Source of the DNA: Trissonchulus latispiculum | Taxonomy: Eukaryota; Nematoda; Enoplea; Enoplida; Ironidae | Assembly: GCA_030248195.1 (NCBI GenBank) | Contig: JASAND010021077.1 | Coordinates: 1-64,000, forward strand | Length of the DNA stretch: 64,000 bases | Reading direction: 5' to 3' | In this document: positions 10,950-24,500 of the stretch, one piece after another | Position numbering within the stretch: the first letter of the stretch is position 1 | Layout of the letters: each line of letters starts with the position of its first letter | The notes under the pieces: generated by a model | Told to the model about the DNA's origin: nothing | The model's input: only the letters and a program-made list of their open reading frames with translations | Databases searched by the model: none | Made by a program: the position numbers and the translations under genes

Positions 10950-12690
10950 TAAGTTAAACCCAATTGCTAACCCCAATTATTTAACAACGAAAAGAGCCAA
11001 GTTCAACCGTTCCAAGAAACGAGCTGAGACAACATTTGCTTTAATGAGACAAGACATAAATTGCTTAAAGCTATTATAATTTCAATACAACAAACAATTA
11101 ATATTTAGCTAAGTCATTCGTTTTACACAAATTTAGATTTGACACTCTGGGGATTAATTTCAAAACGTCCTCGTTTTCGATAAGTTTATATGACTTGAAA
11201 TATTGAAAGTCAACTTGTCGATGGACTTTGTGATTTTGAATAAAACATAAATAAAATAAGTAGAACTAACCCAACAGAAAAAGCATAAATAAAATACAAA
11301 TTTATGAAAACTACATACACAACTTATAAAAAAGCAGTTCTTAAATTAATGCACTTTGATCAATTGTTCGTTATCAGTTAGCTCCGTCGATCGCAAAATC
11401 CATTGCTGTCTGGAACTCGAAGTCGTCGACCGCCTGCCCGATGGGTGCTGATAGAGGGCCAATAGGATGAAGGATGCCCTCTCTCAACAGAAAAAACAGC
11501 GAAATGACCGCTGTCCGAGGTATAAAATTTTCAGGACCAGAAAAAAATGTAGAGTTCACGGATGCTACAGCCCACAGTGTCAGAGTACTCTTGCCCGACG
11601 GTGCAGATGCACCAGCCGTAACACCAAGCTATTGTCAGAATCCACCAAACATGGACCTAGGTGGGTAACCATGAGAAGAAGTGGCAGCCAACAGAATTGC
11701 TAACAGGAGTTGGAGTTGAACTTGACACTTCGAGTACGACAATCTTTTATAAAAGGATCAAATCTAACTGATATGAGTACTAACGTGTTTGTTATGCTTT
11801 TGTTCCACTTGGATCGGGTGCAGCTAAGGTCACCTATTTGTTACCTGATACTGTATAAACTGTCTGGAATTCCTGTGGCGTCTTCTTTGGTTTGACTGTG
11901 ATTATTCTCAAAGCTTCCAATGGTCGAGACGTGTATTTATCAATTGACGTCTTCCATTCACATCTACCAAGTTCTGGGATTGCCCTAGTCCACAGAGGTA
12001 TCAACAGACTGATTTCTTTCGTAAATGAATGAAGCCTGTCGGCATCATTCAGACTGTGGGACTTTATACTCACACTGGTTGTTGCCGTTTCATCCATATT
12101 TAGCAAGAATGAATCTTCCGAGAGTACTAGGTAAGTCCAACCTACTCACATCGGTATCGACTATGCCGTTCGAATTATGCAGGAGCACCAGCTGGAAAGG
12201 CGATTTTGTTCGGCAGTATCATGGAGGCATGAGTACCCGAGATGACGCATGCTGAAGGCACCGCTGGATAGCATTGAAGCCGTCATGCCAGCTCCCTGAA
12301 GATTGGATGTCGTTAAAATCGAATTAGAGAATGATATTGTAGATTTCCTCAGGTTTGATGATGTACTCTCGAAGCATTTCGGGCACGTCAACCATCATTC
12401 CGTTGCTTTTGGGACACGCAACTCTTCCCTTGACTGACTTCGACTCCAGGCCATCTTTCTGGTGGTGACTTCAGGGCGTTGGAGATAAAGAGCTAAGTTT
12501 AATCCAGCTTGCTAAGTTAGCAAGCAATGCTAACCCAAAATATATAACAACGAAAGGTTCCAAGTTCAGACGTCCCAGACAAAGCATGGCCCTAAACATA
12601 AATTGCTTAAAGGTCAATAATTAAACAATAAATATTTAGCTTAGTCTTTTGTTTTGCACAAATTGAAATTATGACACAAGACTGACATCA
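10950..12690. repeat. Diverged direct repeats of about 180 bp flanking 1.3 kb, probably an old element
   Basis: The stretch at about 10955-11140 reappears in the same orientation at about 12515-12680. Shared blocks include TTTAACAACGAAA / ATAACAACGAAAGG, CATAAATTGCTTAAAG, and AATATTTAGCT(A/T)AGTC followed by TTTTACACAAATT / TTTTGCACAAATT. The DNA between is somewhat GC-richer with broken frames on both strands, the longest on the minus strand at 11834-12106. Terminal direct repeats around a decayed interior suggest an old LTR-type or miniature LTR element. I do not recognise its coding remains. Confidence 0.5.
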
Positions 12691-13498
12691 ATCGAAAGGT
12701 CGAAAGGTTTCAATGCAAGGAACATTTTTCCTTCTTGGACTATGGTCCGCAAACCCACCTGGTTAAAGTTAACGACTGTTAAAGTTTTTGTGATGAAGCC
12801 TCAAAGTGGTGTTGCTGCACCTTAAAATAAAGCTTAAGCAAAGCTCTAAATCAAGTTCAGCTTGCCAAAACCGACATAAAATTAATACTTTCAAATATAC
12901 ACCCATTGAAGCTCCAATGGTAGGAAATTCTGTCAACTGAAAAGTTTTCATGTCGACTTGAATCTTCAAGAATTACCAAAATCACTATTTTGGGCAATGG
13001 TACGACCAAAATCGAAAATGTCAATTTCCTTGAAATTAAACATTTTTGAAATATTTGAACTCACCGAATTCGAAAATACACCCACAAAATTTTCAGCTTT
13101 ATTAGGTAAGGTTTGAGACTTCATGGCTTCAGGAAGCTTCTACACAAAATCCGACACACGTGGCAATGGCGGATTTAACATAAAACGTTTTCAGTTGGCA
13201 AAATTTAATTCTTACCATTTTTGACCACCTATAGGCCATAAGGCCACAATTTTTGACAAAAAATTTTTTATGAAGAATTTTTATACAAAGAGAAAACTGG
13301 TCGTATCTAATGTGTTTCTGAGATAATTTGCCAGGGACGGTTTTTTCATCTTGCTAAATTATCGTTTCAGTATGCAGAAATTGAACATTTTCTGCAAATT
13401 GCACATTTTATCCAACTTTGACAAATCATTCCTGTTGATTGGAGGCTGATAGAGCAAAAAAACCGCCCTAGTGAAATTCAAGTCATTGGAATCCTCAC
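12691..13498. other. Gene-free AT-rich stretch
   Basis: I see no supported gene, RNA or clear repeat here. Confidence 0.4.
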
Positions 13499-13502
13499 TT
13501 AA

Positions 13503-14880
13503 GGGGGAGGGGCTCCGACATCGTCGGAGAGAGCTATTTTCCCCCCACCGTTAGCCAACATATCAAAGTAAAAAAGTTTAGGGTGGGCAACAATATATCT
13601 CATATACACCGTTTTTGGCAGTACGCCAAAGTACAAATGTTGGTGGGTGAAATGGGATTTTTCAAAAAGGTTTTTTCAGCTCTGGTGTATTAACGGTTTG
13701 ACCAATTCTGAAACTTTCAGCCATAAATGTTATCTGTTACTAGTGCTAAATATTAAAAGTATTCCGACTTTCGAGCGTTGCTCCCTGCTACAGCTATAAC
13801 AGCGCAAAATTTGAAATTTGGCGAAAAATTGCGATGTGACTGTGCGCCGTTTTCGATCTAATAAAATTGGCAGCCCCTAGCCTACCCCAGCTTTTCAGCA
13901 AATATTAGGCTCTAATAGGGGCAAACTGTCTGTCAGTTTCGTGGAATTTGGCTTTCTGGTTAGTGTGCTAGCAAACTTTTTGTTAAGAAATAACCATTAT
14001 TTTAGGTCTGAAAAGCAATCTAAGCGCAGTAAAAATGAGGTCAAAAAAATTTTTTGTCTCCGATTTCGCCGAAAAGGTGATTATAGGGGTTATTTGACCT
14101 GCTGAATCCGAATATAAAATCCGTTTTTCAATATGAGGCTTCCTTCGTTCAGTATGCGCTTACAACTGTCTTAGAGCTTTTTGGAGTGATAGCCATCCAT
14201 ACTTCGAGAAATCAATCTAACATTTCTAAACATTTAAGCGAGGTTTTATGGCCTAGCTTTCTGCCTATCTTGGTACACTCACTGGACTGTAATGCGCAAA
14301 GTTTCAGCCGATTCTGCCACAGTAATTTGGAGTAATTGACTCACATCTTCGATATGGCACCAAATAACAGCGACAATATCGACAATGTAATCTGGCACTG
14401 CGAACGCAGGGATTAACGAAATCACGTCATTTATACAAACGTTAAGACAGATACTTGGAGTATTAATTGCAGCAAAGTTGGGTTCATTTGGTAACCCACA
14501 GCTCATTAGACGTTAGTTAGCCTCCACCCGTATAGACCTACAACACCCAATTTTTCGCACTTTGATTGTATCTCACAGAAAAGTATACATTGATCTAATT
14601 ATTATTTTACACGATATCAAAGCGCTATATGTCAGAACTATTTCTGGAAAACTTCGGTACCGTACCTTGCCCATAGCGATCAGGGCGAGGCGACGTTTGT
14701 GTACGTGCCATGACGAGCTTTGGACCGACAACACCAACGTCTGATGGCTCCACAGGACGCTATGCTGCATGGAATCTTTCAAACTTTAAACTATTTTACA
14801 CTAAACCTAAAACTATTATGTGGCAAAAGACTAGCTAGCTTTTCCAACATCGAACTTTTAGTGAAATTCGTAGCCCCCCC
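13503..14880. mobile_element. Possible TTAA-flanked element with G-run ends
   Basis: TTAA at 13499-13502 is followed by GGGGGAGGGGCTCCGA. On the other side CCCCCCC is followed by TTAA at 14881-14884, and the inward-read right end is GGGGGGGCTACGA. This resembles the better-supported TTAA element at 24520-25008. The match stops after about 20 bases, so it may be coincidental. No transposase frame is visible inside. Confidence 0.3.
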
Positions 14881-14940
14881 TTAATGTGACTGATTATTAC
14901 AGTTAGCTCTGCGGACCCAGAAAGTTTTCAGATAGGGATA

Positions 14941-15724
14941 TAACGCAAGAGGCTGACTAACGGTCAACCTCGTTATTCTCATTATTACGAAATCAATCTA
15001 CTTACAATGTAGCGGTACCAGAGTGAAACTAGCCTAACACAATAGTACCGTTACCCCGCGAGAGCAACTCAAGTGACACAGTGAATAACACACCAACCGC
15101 GCAGGAGCCGGCCGGGGAAGCCTCGCCAAATAAATAGACCTAGTGAGGGGGTGACACCCGCTCACCTCAGAAATAACACTAAACTAACCTAGGAGTTCAG
15201 TAATGACCTACCCAAAAATACACACGACTAGTGGAGATATTCAATAAAGTACAACAAGTATTTATGAAGATAGAATTGAAATAATAACTGTATTAATTTA
15301 GGAGGGCAAAGCCGGACAGACAAACAATTATACAGTTGAATAAACTAAGTACACACTCACCAATATATTGGCGAAGCCCCGCTAACGTATCAGTATAGGC
15401 CCACTGAACGAAGTACAGGGGGAGAAACTGTACAGTAGAGATAGGGAGAGAGTCGAGAGAGTTAGCGACTGTACACGTTAAGGGGAAACCCAAGACTGAA
15501 CGGGGGAGAAGTTTGACGGATAACCCCCTCCCAAGAGAAGCGCCCTCTAGCTGGGGTGTCCCAAGCATGTAGCTACAAGGGGGGTTCCCATCCAATCCAA
15601 ACCTAGCCTATAGGTAGAGCTACATGACACGTGGAGGAATGCTTGCTGACTAGCAAGCCAGTTAGTTGCTAAGTAGATTGATTTCGTAATAATGAGAATA
15701 ACGAAAAGGCTGCCTCTTGCGTTA
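14941..15724. repeat. Inverted repeats of about 60 bp flanking a solo LTR
   Basis: The left arm 14941-15004 runs from TAACGCAAGAGGCTG to ATCAATCTACTTA. It is matched in reverse complement by 15670-15724, starting TAAGTAGATTGATTTCG and ending GCCTCTTGCGTTA. The 33-base inner part is perfect; the outer part has one gap of about 10 bases. This is either a foldback or MITE into which an LTR element inserted, or an inversion-type duplication at the insertion site. Confidence 0.75.
15008..15624 (-). repeat. Solo LTR related to the LTR at 9949-10605
   Basis: Begins TGTAGCGG and ends AGAGCTACA, the same TGTAG...CTACA ends as the complete element. It shares the block GGGGAAGCCTCGCCAAAT and a similar position for a CAGACA-rich stretch. 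The length, 617 bp, is close to 657. No internal region is present, which is typical of LTR-LTR recombination. Flanking pentamers (TACAA / TGACA) do not form a clean duplication. It lacks the GTAA hairpins of the complete element. Confidence 0.6.
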
Positions 15725-15934
15725 CAGGGAGCCGGACCCGGAGCTGGACAGAATCTAAGGTGATGCACGATATATAGAATTAGCTTAAATTTCAAATTTT
15801 TCTGGTCATCAGCTCACCGCTCAAAATTTTGGAATACAATTTAGTGCTTTTGTAATACTATAGAAGCTAACAATCTTTAAATTTGTTTTGGTGAAACGGA
15901 TCGCTCGTGGCCCGGCAAAATTGAAATATTTGTT

Positions 15935-16325
15935 ATAGTGTTGTTTAAGTAACCGATTTTAGTTTCAGTTTCAGCCGGTGGTCCAAGACGGTTTCAGTTT
16001 CAGTTTTAGTTTCAGGTCTCCTCCCAAAATAGTTTCAGTTTCAGTCGAGATCGCAAAACAGTTTCAGTTTTAGTTTCAGTCAGAGTTTCCGTTTCAATTT
16101 CAGTTCATTCGAAAAATGCAGATTTTAGCCTTGAGATATAAGATAATGCATAAATTGATGATTATTTATATTTCCACTGCAGAGTATTAACGAAAAAACC
16201 GGTCTAACCTCCAAATTTTCATGTTTTGAGAAAAGGCTGAAACCAGTTTCAGTCCGAGTTTCAGGTCTTTAGCCAATTTAGTTTCAGTTTAAGTTTCAGT
16301 TTCAGTACCTGAAACATCACTTTTT
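15935..16325 (+). repeat. AGTTTC-iterated dispersed repeat, copy 1
   Basis: Runs of AGTTTCAGTTTCAG-type hexamers surround a unique core with TCATTCGAAAAA and CTGCAGAGTATTAACGAAAAAACC. The same arrangement, in reverse complement, lies at 32862-33290. The left boundary is near GTGTTGTTTAAGTAACCGAT, which also matches the right end of copy 2. Confidence 0.8.
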
Positions 16326-16329
16326 TCAG

Positions 16330-18373
16330 CAGGCCGGGCTCGACAGTGCTTTTGAATTATTCGGGGGTGTGTTTGACGGGGGGGAAGGGGGGTGAAAGCC
16401 GAATGGAAACTACTTGTTTTTTTACTATACTGTTTGAGGCGGGCTGAAAAAATGGATCAGTGCGCTTCTCGATCACTCGGTGACGCTACTTTCTAGAAAT
16501 CCTAGAAATTATACACAAATTTCGCTTTTGCCCAAAGTGGCAAAATTTTTAACGAAGTTTATTCTTTGCGTGTTAATTGTTAATTTGTTAATTCATTAAT
16601 TTGTTAATTTGTTAATCAAACAGCAGTTAATTAACACATAATTAGGGATTGTTTAGAACTTGACTTCTTTAAAATTTTGAAATTTCTCAATAAAAGTTTT
16701 CAAATATTCAGATGCACACTTTCAGAGCCAGGTCGAAGCTCTTCTCCCGGATTAAGTCCAAGAGTGACCCACAATCACCCGATCTGGGCCGTTAACCCGG
16801 CAAACCATTGACCCGGTTCTATCATTGAGGGGAGGTGTTTTATCCAACTCATCATTTTAATCATTCGTCAACATCAAATCGTGTTTAAAATCATTTATTT
16901 TTCTTCTGCTGGTCAATTATTAAGTCAAGGACAAGAACCGTTTTCGTATTATCGAATGAAATAGTCCTAAAAGACAGATGACGTGTGTCCCTGCTAGATG
17001 ACGGAAATATACATAACAAAATCTGAACCAAATTTGCAAAAAATTCTAAATTAAGTGTCAATTCTTTTCTGAAAATGAGAAAATGCTTTTTTCCTTTTCC
17101 AATGCTGAGACGCAGCTTAGCTTAGTCAATGGCGCGTGCTGAGATGAGTGTATGACACGCAGTGACTGCAGTCGCACGCCAACTGCAATTTCATTGCGTT
17201 TAATGATTTTTGCAGAAGTTTAACTCAAAATTCTTTGCTGCAAACGGAGCTAGCGTTGTCACGTGACCCCAGAAGAACAACTGTTTGCAATGCAGCACGA
17301 ACGTGGGGGGGTGCTGCTGGAAATTGCAATTAAGTTTCCACTTCTAGAGCAAAATAAATTGCACTTATTGAAAATTGAAAGACGAAAGCAATCAAAATGT
17401 TGAAATATGCTAATTGAATTTGCAAAAATTTATTTTAATTTTAGGTGTTTGAATTTCCTTGCGGGACCCCGGCAAATTTACTCAATAATTGCAGACAGCG
17501 GTCCTTGAATAGACTGCAGCGTTGAGGTCTCAGTCATAGGCACAGCTTGCTACACAGCGCATAGCCGCGGTAAGTTTATGCTGCAGTTTTTAATCGATTT
17601 ATACATGTTGTGTAATTTCAGATTTTTGGTTTTAAATTTAATTTCAATTAAATGCAACCATTAATTCAATTTAAGTGTCTGGTTTTAGTATTATATAGGT
17701 GTAGTTAGTAAGACAGAGCTCTGATCGTTTTGACTTCAAATGAAAAAATGATTTGACACTTAAAAACTTAGTCATTACAGGCCTGACCTGTTTTTTATAA
17801 AAAAGTAAATCCTAAATTTCAGCCCGTTTTATTTTTTAACAGTTTAATAAATATTACCTTAGCTATTTGGGAAAGGAGGGTTAGAAACTCCTGCCTTGAT
17901 CGGAGAAAAAAGGTAGACCCCCATCGGCGAGAAGGGAATAAAGAAGGAAGACCTTCAAGGAATTATGATCTTACCTGAAAACAGCTTAAAATTGCCAATT
18001 TTTATGTTATTTTTTAATAAATTGTAATTAATTGTGAATTACAAGGTCGTAAAAATAGGCACCTTTTGCTCATTCAGCAGAGACCTCCTCAGAATTTCTA
18101 GAACTTTTTGGAATAGGCCCTCTATCCGAAGTCGGAGCAGTCGGGCAGTGCAAAGTCGGTATTGCGTGTCATTGTATCAATGCGACAGAAACGCTATCCT
18201 AATGCAACAAGTTTAGTATTAAACAAAAATTAGATTGGATGGAACACAGTTTTGTCAAAACTCATCAAATAAATTTCTCCAGTCTTTGCCGATTAATTAA
18301 TTAATTAATTAATTTCAATTATGTTTTAGCATAGTCCAACTGCGGTAAAGAAGAATCATTCATTCCAGATTTT
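16330..18373. other. Upstream region of the titin-like gene
   Basis: AT-rich and non-coding in appearance, with a TTGTTAATTTGTTAATT array near 16575-16615. A GC-richer patch at about 17100-17570 is the most likely promoter or 5' UTR zone. I see no clear TATA box or initiator that I would call. Confidence 0.35.
17480..17570 (+). other. Candidate non-coding first exon of the titin-like gene
   Basis: A GC-richer stretch ends CATAGCCGCG followed by GTAAGTTT at 17571, a near-perfect splice donor. Acceptors before the start-codon exon are available at 18329 (TTTTAG) and 18368 (TTCCAG). This would give a spliced 5' UTR. The left limit is a guess and no transcript supports it. Confidence 0.35.
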
Positions 18374-18403
18374 ATGAACGGCGACAATTGTACAGATAGT
18401 TAG
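18374..18403 (+). other. Nine-codon upstream ORF two bases before the main start
   Basis: ATG at 18374 reads MNGDNCTDS and stops with TAG at 18401-18403. The main ATG is at 18406. If the leader includes this stretch, the uORF could limit or couple initiation at the main start. The main ATG has G at -3 and G at +4. Confidence 0.4.
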
Positions 18404-18405
18404 TC

Positions 18406-18531
18406 ATGGGTCCGCCGCACTTGAACAATGTCCCTTCAAGTAGTGAGGAGCTCACAGGGGCTCCCCGATTCACAGTCCAATTGAAACCAGTTACGGGTAT
18501 CGAAGGACGACGCGCACATTTCCTGTGCCGT
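18406..18531 (+). CDS. Exon 1: start codon, first half of Ig1
   Basis: 42 codons from [10 protein letters not shown] to the B-strand Cys (HFLCR). A short Ser/Pro leader precedes APRFTVQL, the usual A-strand entry of an I-set domain. Donor GTAAGC, phase 0. An in-frame TAG (18394-18396) lies 9 bases before the ATG, so translation in this frame cannot start earlier within this exon. An upstream spliced coding exon is possible but not seen. Confidence 0.75.
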
Positions 18532-21500
18532 GTAAGCACGATGGTCTTAGCTGTTGTTTGTTTGTTTTTTGTTTGTTTGTTTGTTTGCTTGTTTGCGCTA
18601 AGAAAATTAAGTGTCGTCTGAACAAAAAACTGGGACCAGTAATACCAAGAGTGCATAATTGAGCGATTCTATAAGAAGAAGAAGAGTAAGCCACTCAGTT
18701 GTTCCTGTTATATACATCACCATTGTGATATCAACTGACTTACCGTGCCCTCCTCTGCTTGGGTTTATTGTGAAAATCCACACCATGGCGTTTATTGTGA
18801 AACATTTACCGTTTGGTTTTGCGTCTGCAGCCGCCATTTTCAATAAGTGAATGTCACATCTCCGTACAATGAACTTCTACATATGTATAGTTCTTTAAAT
18901 TTTCAATTGGGCCAGCAAAGCTGCACCGCTTTTGTCAAGTTTATTAAAATACAAAAACATTTATACAAAAATAAAATAAAAGTACATCTGCAAAAATGCA
19001 CTCGTTCAGGTTAGTACATATGTAAGGGATTAGTAGTTTCAGCTAGGTCAACGCAATAGTTTTGGTAACGGTTTGCTCTAAATATGTGAGATTTCGTTCT
19101 CGTTCTGAACACCGTACTCTCTGTCATCCAAACCAGTTTTAATCTTGCACACTTGTCTATGCGGTTTTTGTCTACTCAATTTTAGGTCGCCGGCGATAAA
19201 CCGATGCGGATAAAGTGGCGAAAAGACGGAAAGTTGATGGAGAACGGAGAGGAGTTTCAGCAGAAGTATAACGTGGACACTGGCTGGTGCGAACTGACCA
19301 TCACAGATGTGTATCAGGAAGATGAGGGAAAGATCAGCTGCGTCGCCAGAAACTCCCATGGGGAGGCAGAATCTTCCTCTGAATTTACAGTCATTCCAGG
19401 TACATGAATAATGAATTAATTAGCTAACTAGTTAATTAATTAATTCATTCATTCGACTGTCATCACTTCAGTTCGGGCAAGACTCTTTGCGTGGCTTGCT
19501 GTGTGGTCTACAGCATCGGTAGCTCAGTTGACAGACCAGCGGAGCGATAATTCGGAAGTCGTGGGTTTTGTAGATTTTGTCAAATGTATTAAAAGGTTTT
19601 TCGAAGCTAGGGCTGTAGCTTCAAGATTCCTCATTTGGACTGATCTAATATGGCTAGCATCAATATCAACTTTCTTATTTGATGTGCAGCATCATCGTTT
19701 TGCAAATTCTGGCAGGTAACGTTTAATGGCTTGCTTTGCTGGAGATTGGAACCAAACTCCAAGCTTATGTTCTGCGCTTTTTCTTAGTTTTGCCGGATAA
19801 GGTTTCGCGAGATTTTTGTTAACCTATAATGGACAGTAATTTTGCATTGTATCGCTATGTTTAGACGCGTCATCTGTGACGTCAATAAACGCCAGTGATT
19901 CCGATTTTGACGCGGCTAGACGAAAGACTCCAGACCTCAAGGCGCCCAAATTCACCAGGGCGTTAGAGCGAACCCTTGTCCACAAGGGTGCACAACTTCA
20001 ACTGATGGTAAACTCAGTTTATTTCGAAAAACTTTATCGCAAACAGATTTTAAAAAAAGTGTATTATGCTGAAGTACAGAACTTACATTGAAAGCTTGAA
20101 TTGTCGTCATCAATATATTTTATTTTGCTACGCTGAAAACCAAGAATCTGAAGCATTTAATTGTCAAGATTCCAGACAGTGTATGATTATTTCATTTCCA
20201 CTTTTTCTACCGTATTTTGTCTCATTTCGATCGTGGTTGGAGTGAAAATCTAAATCTAAATCTAAAACCTGGAGTGAAACAATTTGAGAAAAGTGTAACA
20301 AATCCGGTTTCAGAGAGCTCCTGAGTCCACTGAACAGCAAGCCAAGTTTGAGGCACCGATTTCAACCTCTCGAAGTTTACGAGAAATGCTGATATTTAAC
20401 CCATTTACTGTATTTCAATTTCAGGTTGAGGTTGATGCTGTGCCTGCCCCCGCCTTCACTTGGTATCGTGATCAGACAGTACTCAGTCCCCAGCCAGGAG
20501 TTAGGATAGACAGTATCGGCTGCCGATCCCTACTATCCATACAGTCTGTAATTCCTGGAAACTATGCTGTGAAGGCTCAAAATGAAGCTGGTTGTGCAAC
20601 GTCTGATTGTGAAGTCCTAATATCAGGTCTGCTACGAGCAAGAGTAGATAATAGATAAGAGTGTGACAAGCTAGAGAGAGAGAGAGATGTTGTTATTGAC
20701 CGTACTCCACAGGTGGACAAGAGTTGAGGAAAACTCCCGTTGGCGATGCCGGCCGGCCACAAAGGGTTCCAAAAATTGGGGTAGGAAAATTGGTTACATT
20801 GGTTAAAAATTGTCCAATAACAGCTTCCAGAACTAAAATTTTCAGACATTTTCCGGCTCCGCCAAAAATTTTACAAAAATAGCTATTTTTGTTAAAAACG
20901 TCCCGAAAAGCGTTGATTAATGAACTACTACAATTGATAAGATTGCTTTCACAAGGGGTACCCAAATTGGCTTCCACAGAGGTCAGTGAACTTTAAATGT
21001 TTTTAATTTCCCGATGTTCTTTTAATGTTCTTTTAAAAATTCATAATTATTTGTAATGCTCTCAAATTGTATTAACTTAATTTAGTTTCTTCATTTCGAC
21101 TAAAGCAATTTTCCTTAATTTCTTTTATTCATTAATTCGCTAAAAATTCTGCTTCCTAACTAAAGAAGCTGTGAAAGCTACGCTGATTGACTTTTCAAGT
21201 TTTGCTTGTTCTGAGTAACATATTGACACTTTTCTGTGTAGCTTTCGTTTGCAACGAGGGTGCACAATTGCAGCCGCAAAAAAACTTGAGGAAAGTTGCA
21301 ATTTCGCAAACAGACGCACACTATTACAAAAGCCAGCGTGCTAATGTTTCGCATTTGACACATGCTGACCATTTTGTGTGGTAGTTTTAGCTAGCGCATT
21401 TTTTCATGTTGTAATTAAATGCTAGGACTCACTAGAAACTTTAGTGGTAATCCAAATTGAGTGAAACAAATACGTGGTCAGTCTTGAAGAGTTTGAATTC

Positions 21501-24500
21501 TTTCTTCATGGTATTTTTGAAATAATTATTGGTTGAAAATAAACAAACAATGAATTATACTGCAAAATGTACGTTATTTACTAACGAATGACAAAAGACA
21601 GACAAAAGTACGGGTGCCGATTTTGAAATGTTGGAATCAGTAGAGACGGTTCATATCCAGGAATATAAACGAGGATGGATCTTTAATCATTAATTTCTGT
21701 AGATGTACTATATATTGACTGTATATATGTTTCTGTACTTTCAGACGATCCCATCCAAATCGTGTCTGGCATGAACTACACTCAGGAAGAACAATGGTCT
21801 TCCAAGATCAACGAGCTACTCCTCTCCGAAGGTCTCCAGGAGGCCGCCTCCACCGAATGGTCCTACCAGCAGGGCGACGACTATGGCGAAATCCGAACGC
21901 GCCGAGTTGCCGTGACCACTCGTGAGCAGTCAGAGTTCGTCTCTGGCTACAGTCACGGGTCTAAGCGGAAATCCGAGCAAGATGACAGTCAAATTCTTGC
22001 CAAACGACCGCCCAGTATGGCTCTTGTTTGTTTTGCTTGTTTGCTTTAGTGACTGCAGGACAGGCGTTTTTCATTATTTCTTTATGATTAAAGCCTTGTA
22101 CCCATTACAGATCCGCCTGCCAGCCCGCGTTTACTTCATTATCTTGTTGCAAGCAAAATTGTAATTGTAATAATAATAGTTTTAATATCGTGAACACTCG
22201 GTGAAGCAAAACTCTAATGTGAAAAGTTGATGTCAGGAGTGAAGAGTGTGAAGAAATTAGCGGAAATAAGAAATCCAGAGTGGGGATTGAACCGCTGGGT
22301 GTCAGAGCAAAAGTCTGATGCCCTTCCACTCAGCCATCTCATGCCATAAAACTTTCTAAACATTTCATAGTTACTAATAAAGCCCATTCTAAAGTTTTCC
22401 GACTACCAATTCACTAATTCCCAATTCTTAATTATTCAACATTTCATTTAATTACTCAAATTAATTGACTAATCAATTGGTTTGATTTTAGAGCCGATCG
22501 CCAACGACCTCTCGCCCGGTTCGATACCCGGTCGGCAAGCGCCTCCGCGCCGCACCAAAAAATACCTGGAGCCGCCTGCCGACTCCGGTGACGATTTTAT
22601 CGTCTCTGATACCGAAAATGAACTCTCATCTGTGCCTGGCTATCCTCCGCGAATTCTCCGCGGAGTCGAAAGCTCAGTGATACGTCCTGATCAGCCTATT
22701 ACCCTTTACGTTTCCTATGACGCTGAACCCAAGCCGACGGTCAGTTGGCACTTTAACGACACTCAGATTTCGAATTCGGACAACTACCACATTCGAACGA
22801 TGGACGGAAAGTCGATACTGAAAGTGAAATCGGCAAAAGAGGGAACCTATACGGTCAGAATTACGAATTCTGGCGGTGTAGCCTCCAGCTCTGCCTATAT
22901 TCACTATAAACGTGAGTTGAAGCTTTGCTGATATTAATTAAATTTAATTTAATTAAAAATTTGCTAAATTTTGAATTATTAAATTTATATTAAGCTTCAA
23001 AACGTCCGAATGATTTTCCAAAGACACTTTATTTATTTAAGTCGTCATTTATTCTAGGCGAATCCCCACCCTTGCCGCAGACTGTTCATGTTTCCCAGGG
23101 GACCCAGTGGGTCACAGAAGAGTGGCTCATCTCAGACGATGATGTGGTACTCCACAGCGGACCAGAACCCTACCCGCCCCGGATCGTGAAGGGGGCCCGC
23201 AGTAAGATGGTCCGCCCGGGGGAAACGATCAAGTTTGTTGTAGAAGTGGATGCCTCTCCCACATGTACCTATAAATGGTAAGAAACAAGATGTTGTATTG
23301 GTGTTGGTTTTCCAAATTGCTTAAAGGAGGAATTTAAATTGAGGTTAAATATTTGACACCCTTTAGCGAACGTTTTGGACATTTTGTCGGGGAAAGGAAG
23401 ATGGTTTCTGTCAGTTTTGAGGTACCTTGTCTCGGTCTCTCCCCACTCCAAATGTTTGTCCATTTTCTGAATGAAATTTTCGTGCAACTTTGCTTCTTTT
23501 CTTGGTCTGTCTTTGGTTCAAGACAAACCGATATTGTGTGTTTTCTCCCACCCAGGGGGTAATATTTTTGAGATCCAGTGTGGCATTAAAACTTTGTGCA
23601 CAGGCGTTCACACATTGTCACACAGCCTATACACATATTGTATTTTTCTATTTTAGGTATCTTGACAATGTTGAACTCATCCCATCAGAGGATATCATCA
23701 TAAAGCATGAGAATGGCAAAAGCATGCTGACGGTGAAAAAGCCACAGGAAGGCTGTTACACTCTCAGAGCCACCAATTCGGTCGGCTGTGCCACTAGCTC
23801 AGCCTACGTGCTAGTTAGAGGTAAACTTCAGATAATTTGCTAGATGTGGTTTTTGGGTGTGCTGAATGATATTTTCTGTGGTCCTGTGTTTAACACATAA
23901 TTAAATGTATTATTTTAGTTTCTCGATTTGTGACAGATAACATAAGTTCAACTTTAAACTCCAATTGGCTGATGGCTATTAGAGAAACAGCCAATAAGAT
24001 TACGGAATCCAGAAAATTAACCAATGCCATAAACATATGCGTCTAGTATTGGGATATGGTAGTTAAAATTATTCAGTTAGGTCTGGTTTCAATTCTCACA
24101 TGAGTAGGAGTTTATTTTGTAAAAAGTTGAGTGTCAAGCTTACTAGTATAAACTGGACATCAGCTTAAATTTCAGACATTTAGATAGAAACAGAACTATA
24201 TAGATCTGGCAATACTTTTTGTATTTATTTATATTTTTTTCTATTTTTAGAACCGCAACCGCCGACCAAAAAGAAGCGCTCTGGCCTTTCCTATGATGAA
24301 GAAGAGTGGCTTGAATCCGGAACAAACGAACTGATCATAGAACCCTTCCCGCCGGTTTTCACAAAACCGTTGGTCGATGTTAGGACTAAGTCTAAGGTCA
24401 GGGCTATTCTTATTTTTAGGATATTTTCAGGTTTTTTTATTTTTGTGCATTTTGTTTGGATCCATGTTGGCTTGCCTGTCAGACCCGTTAGTCCACGTTC

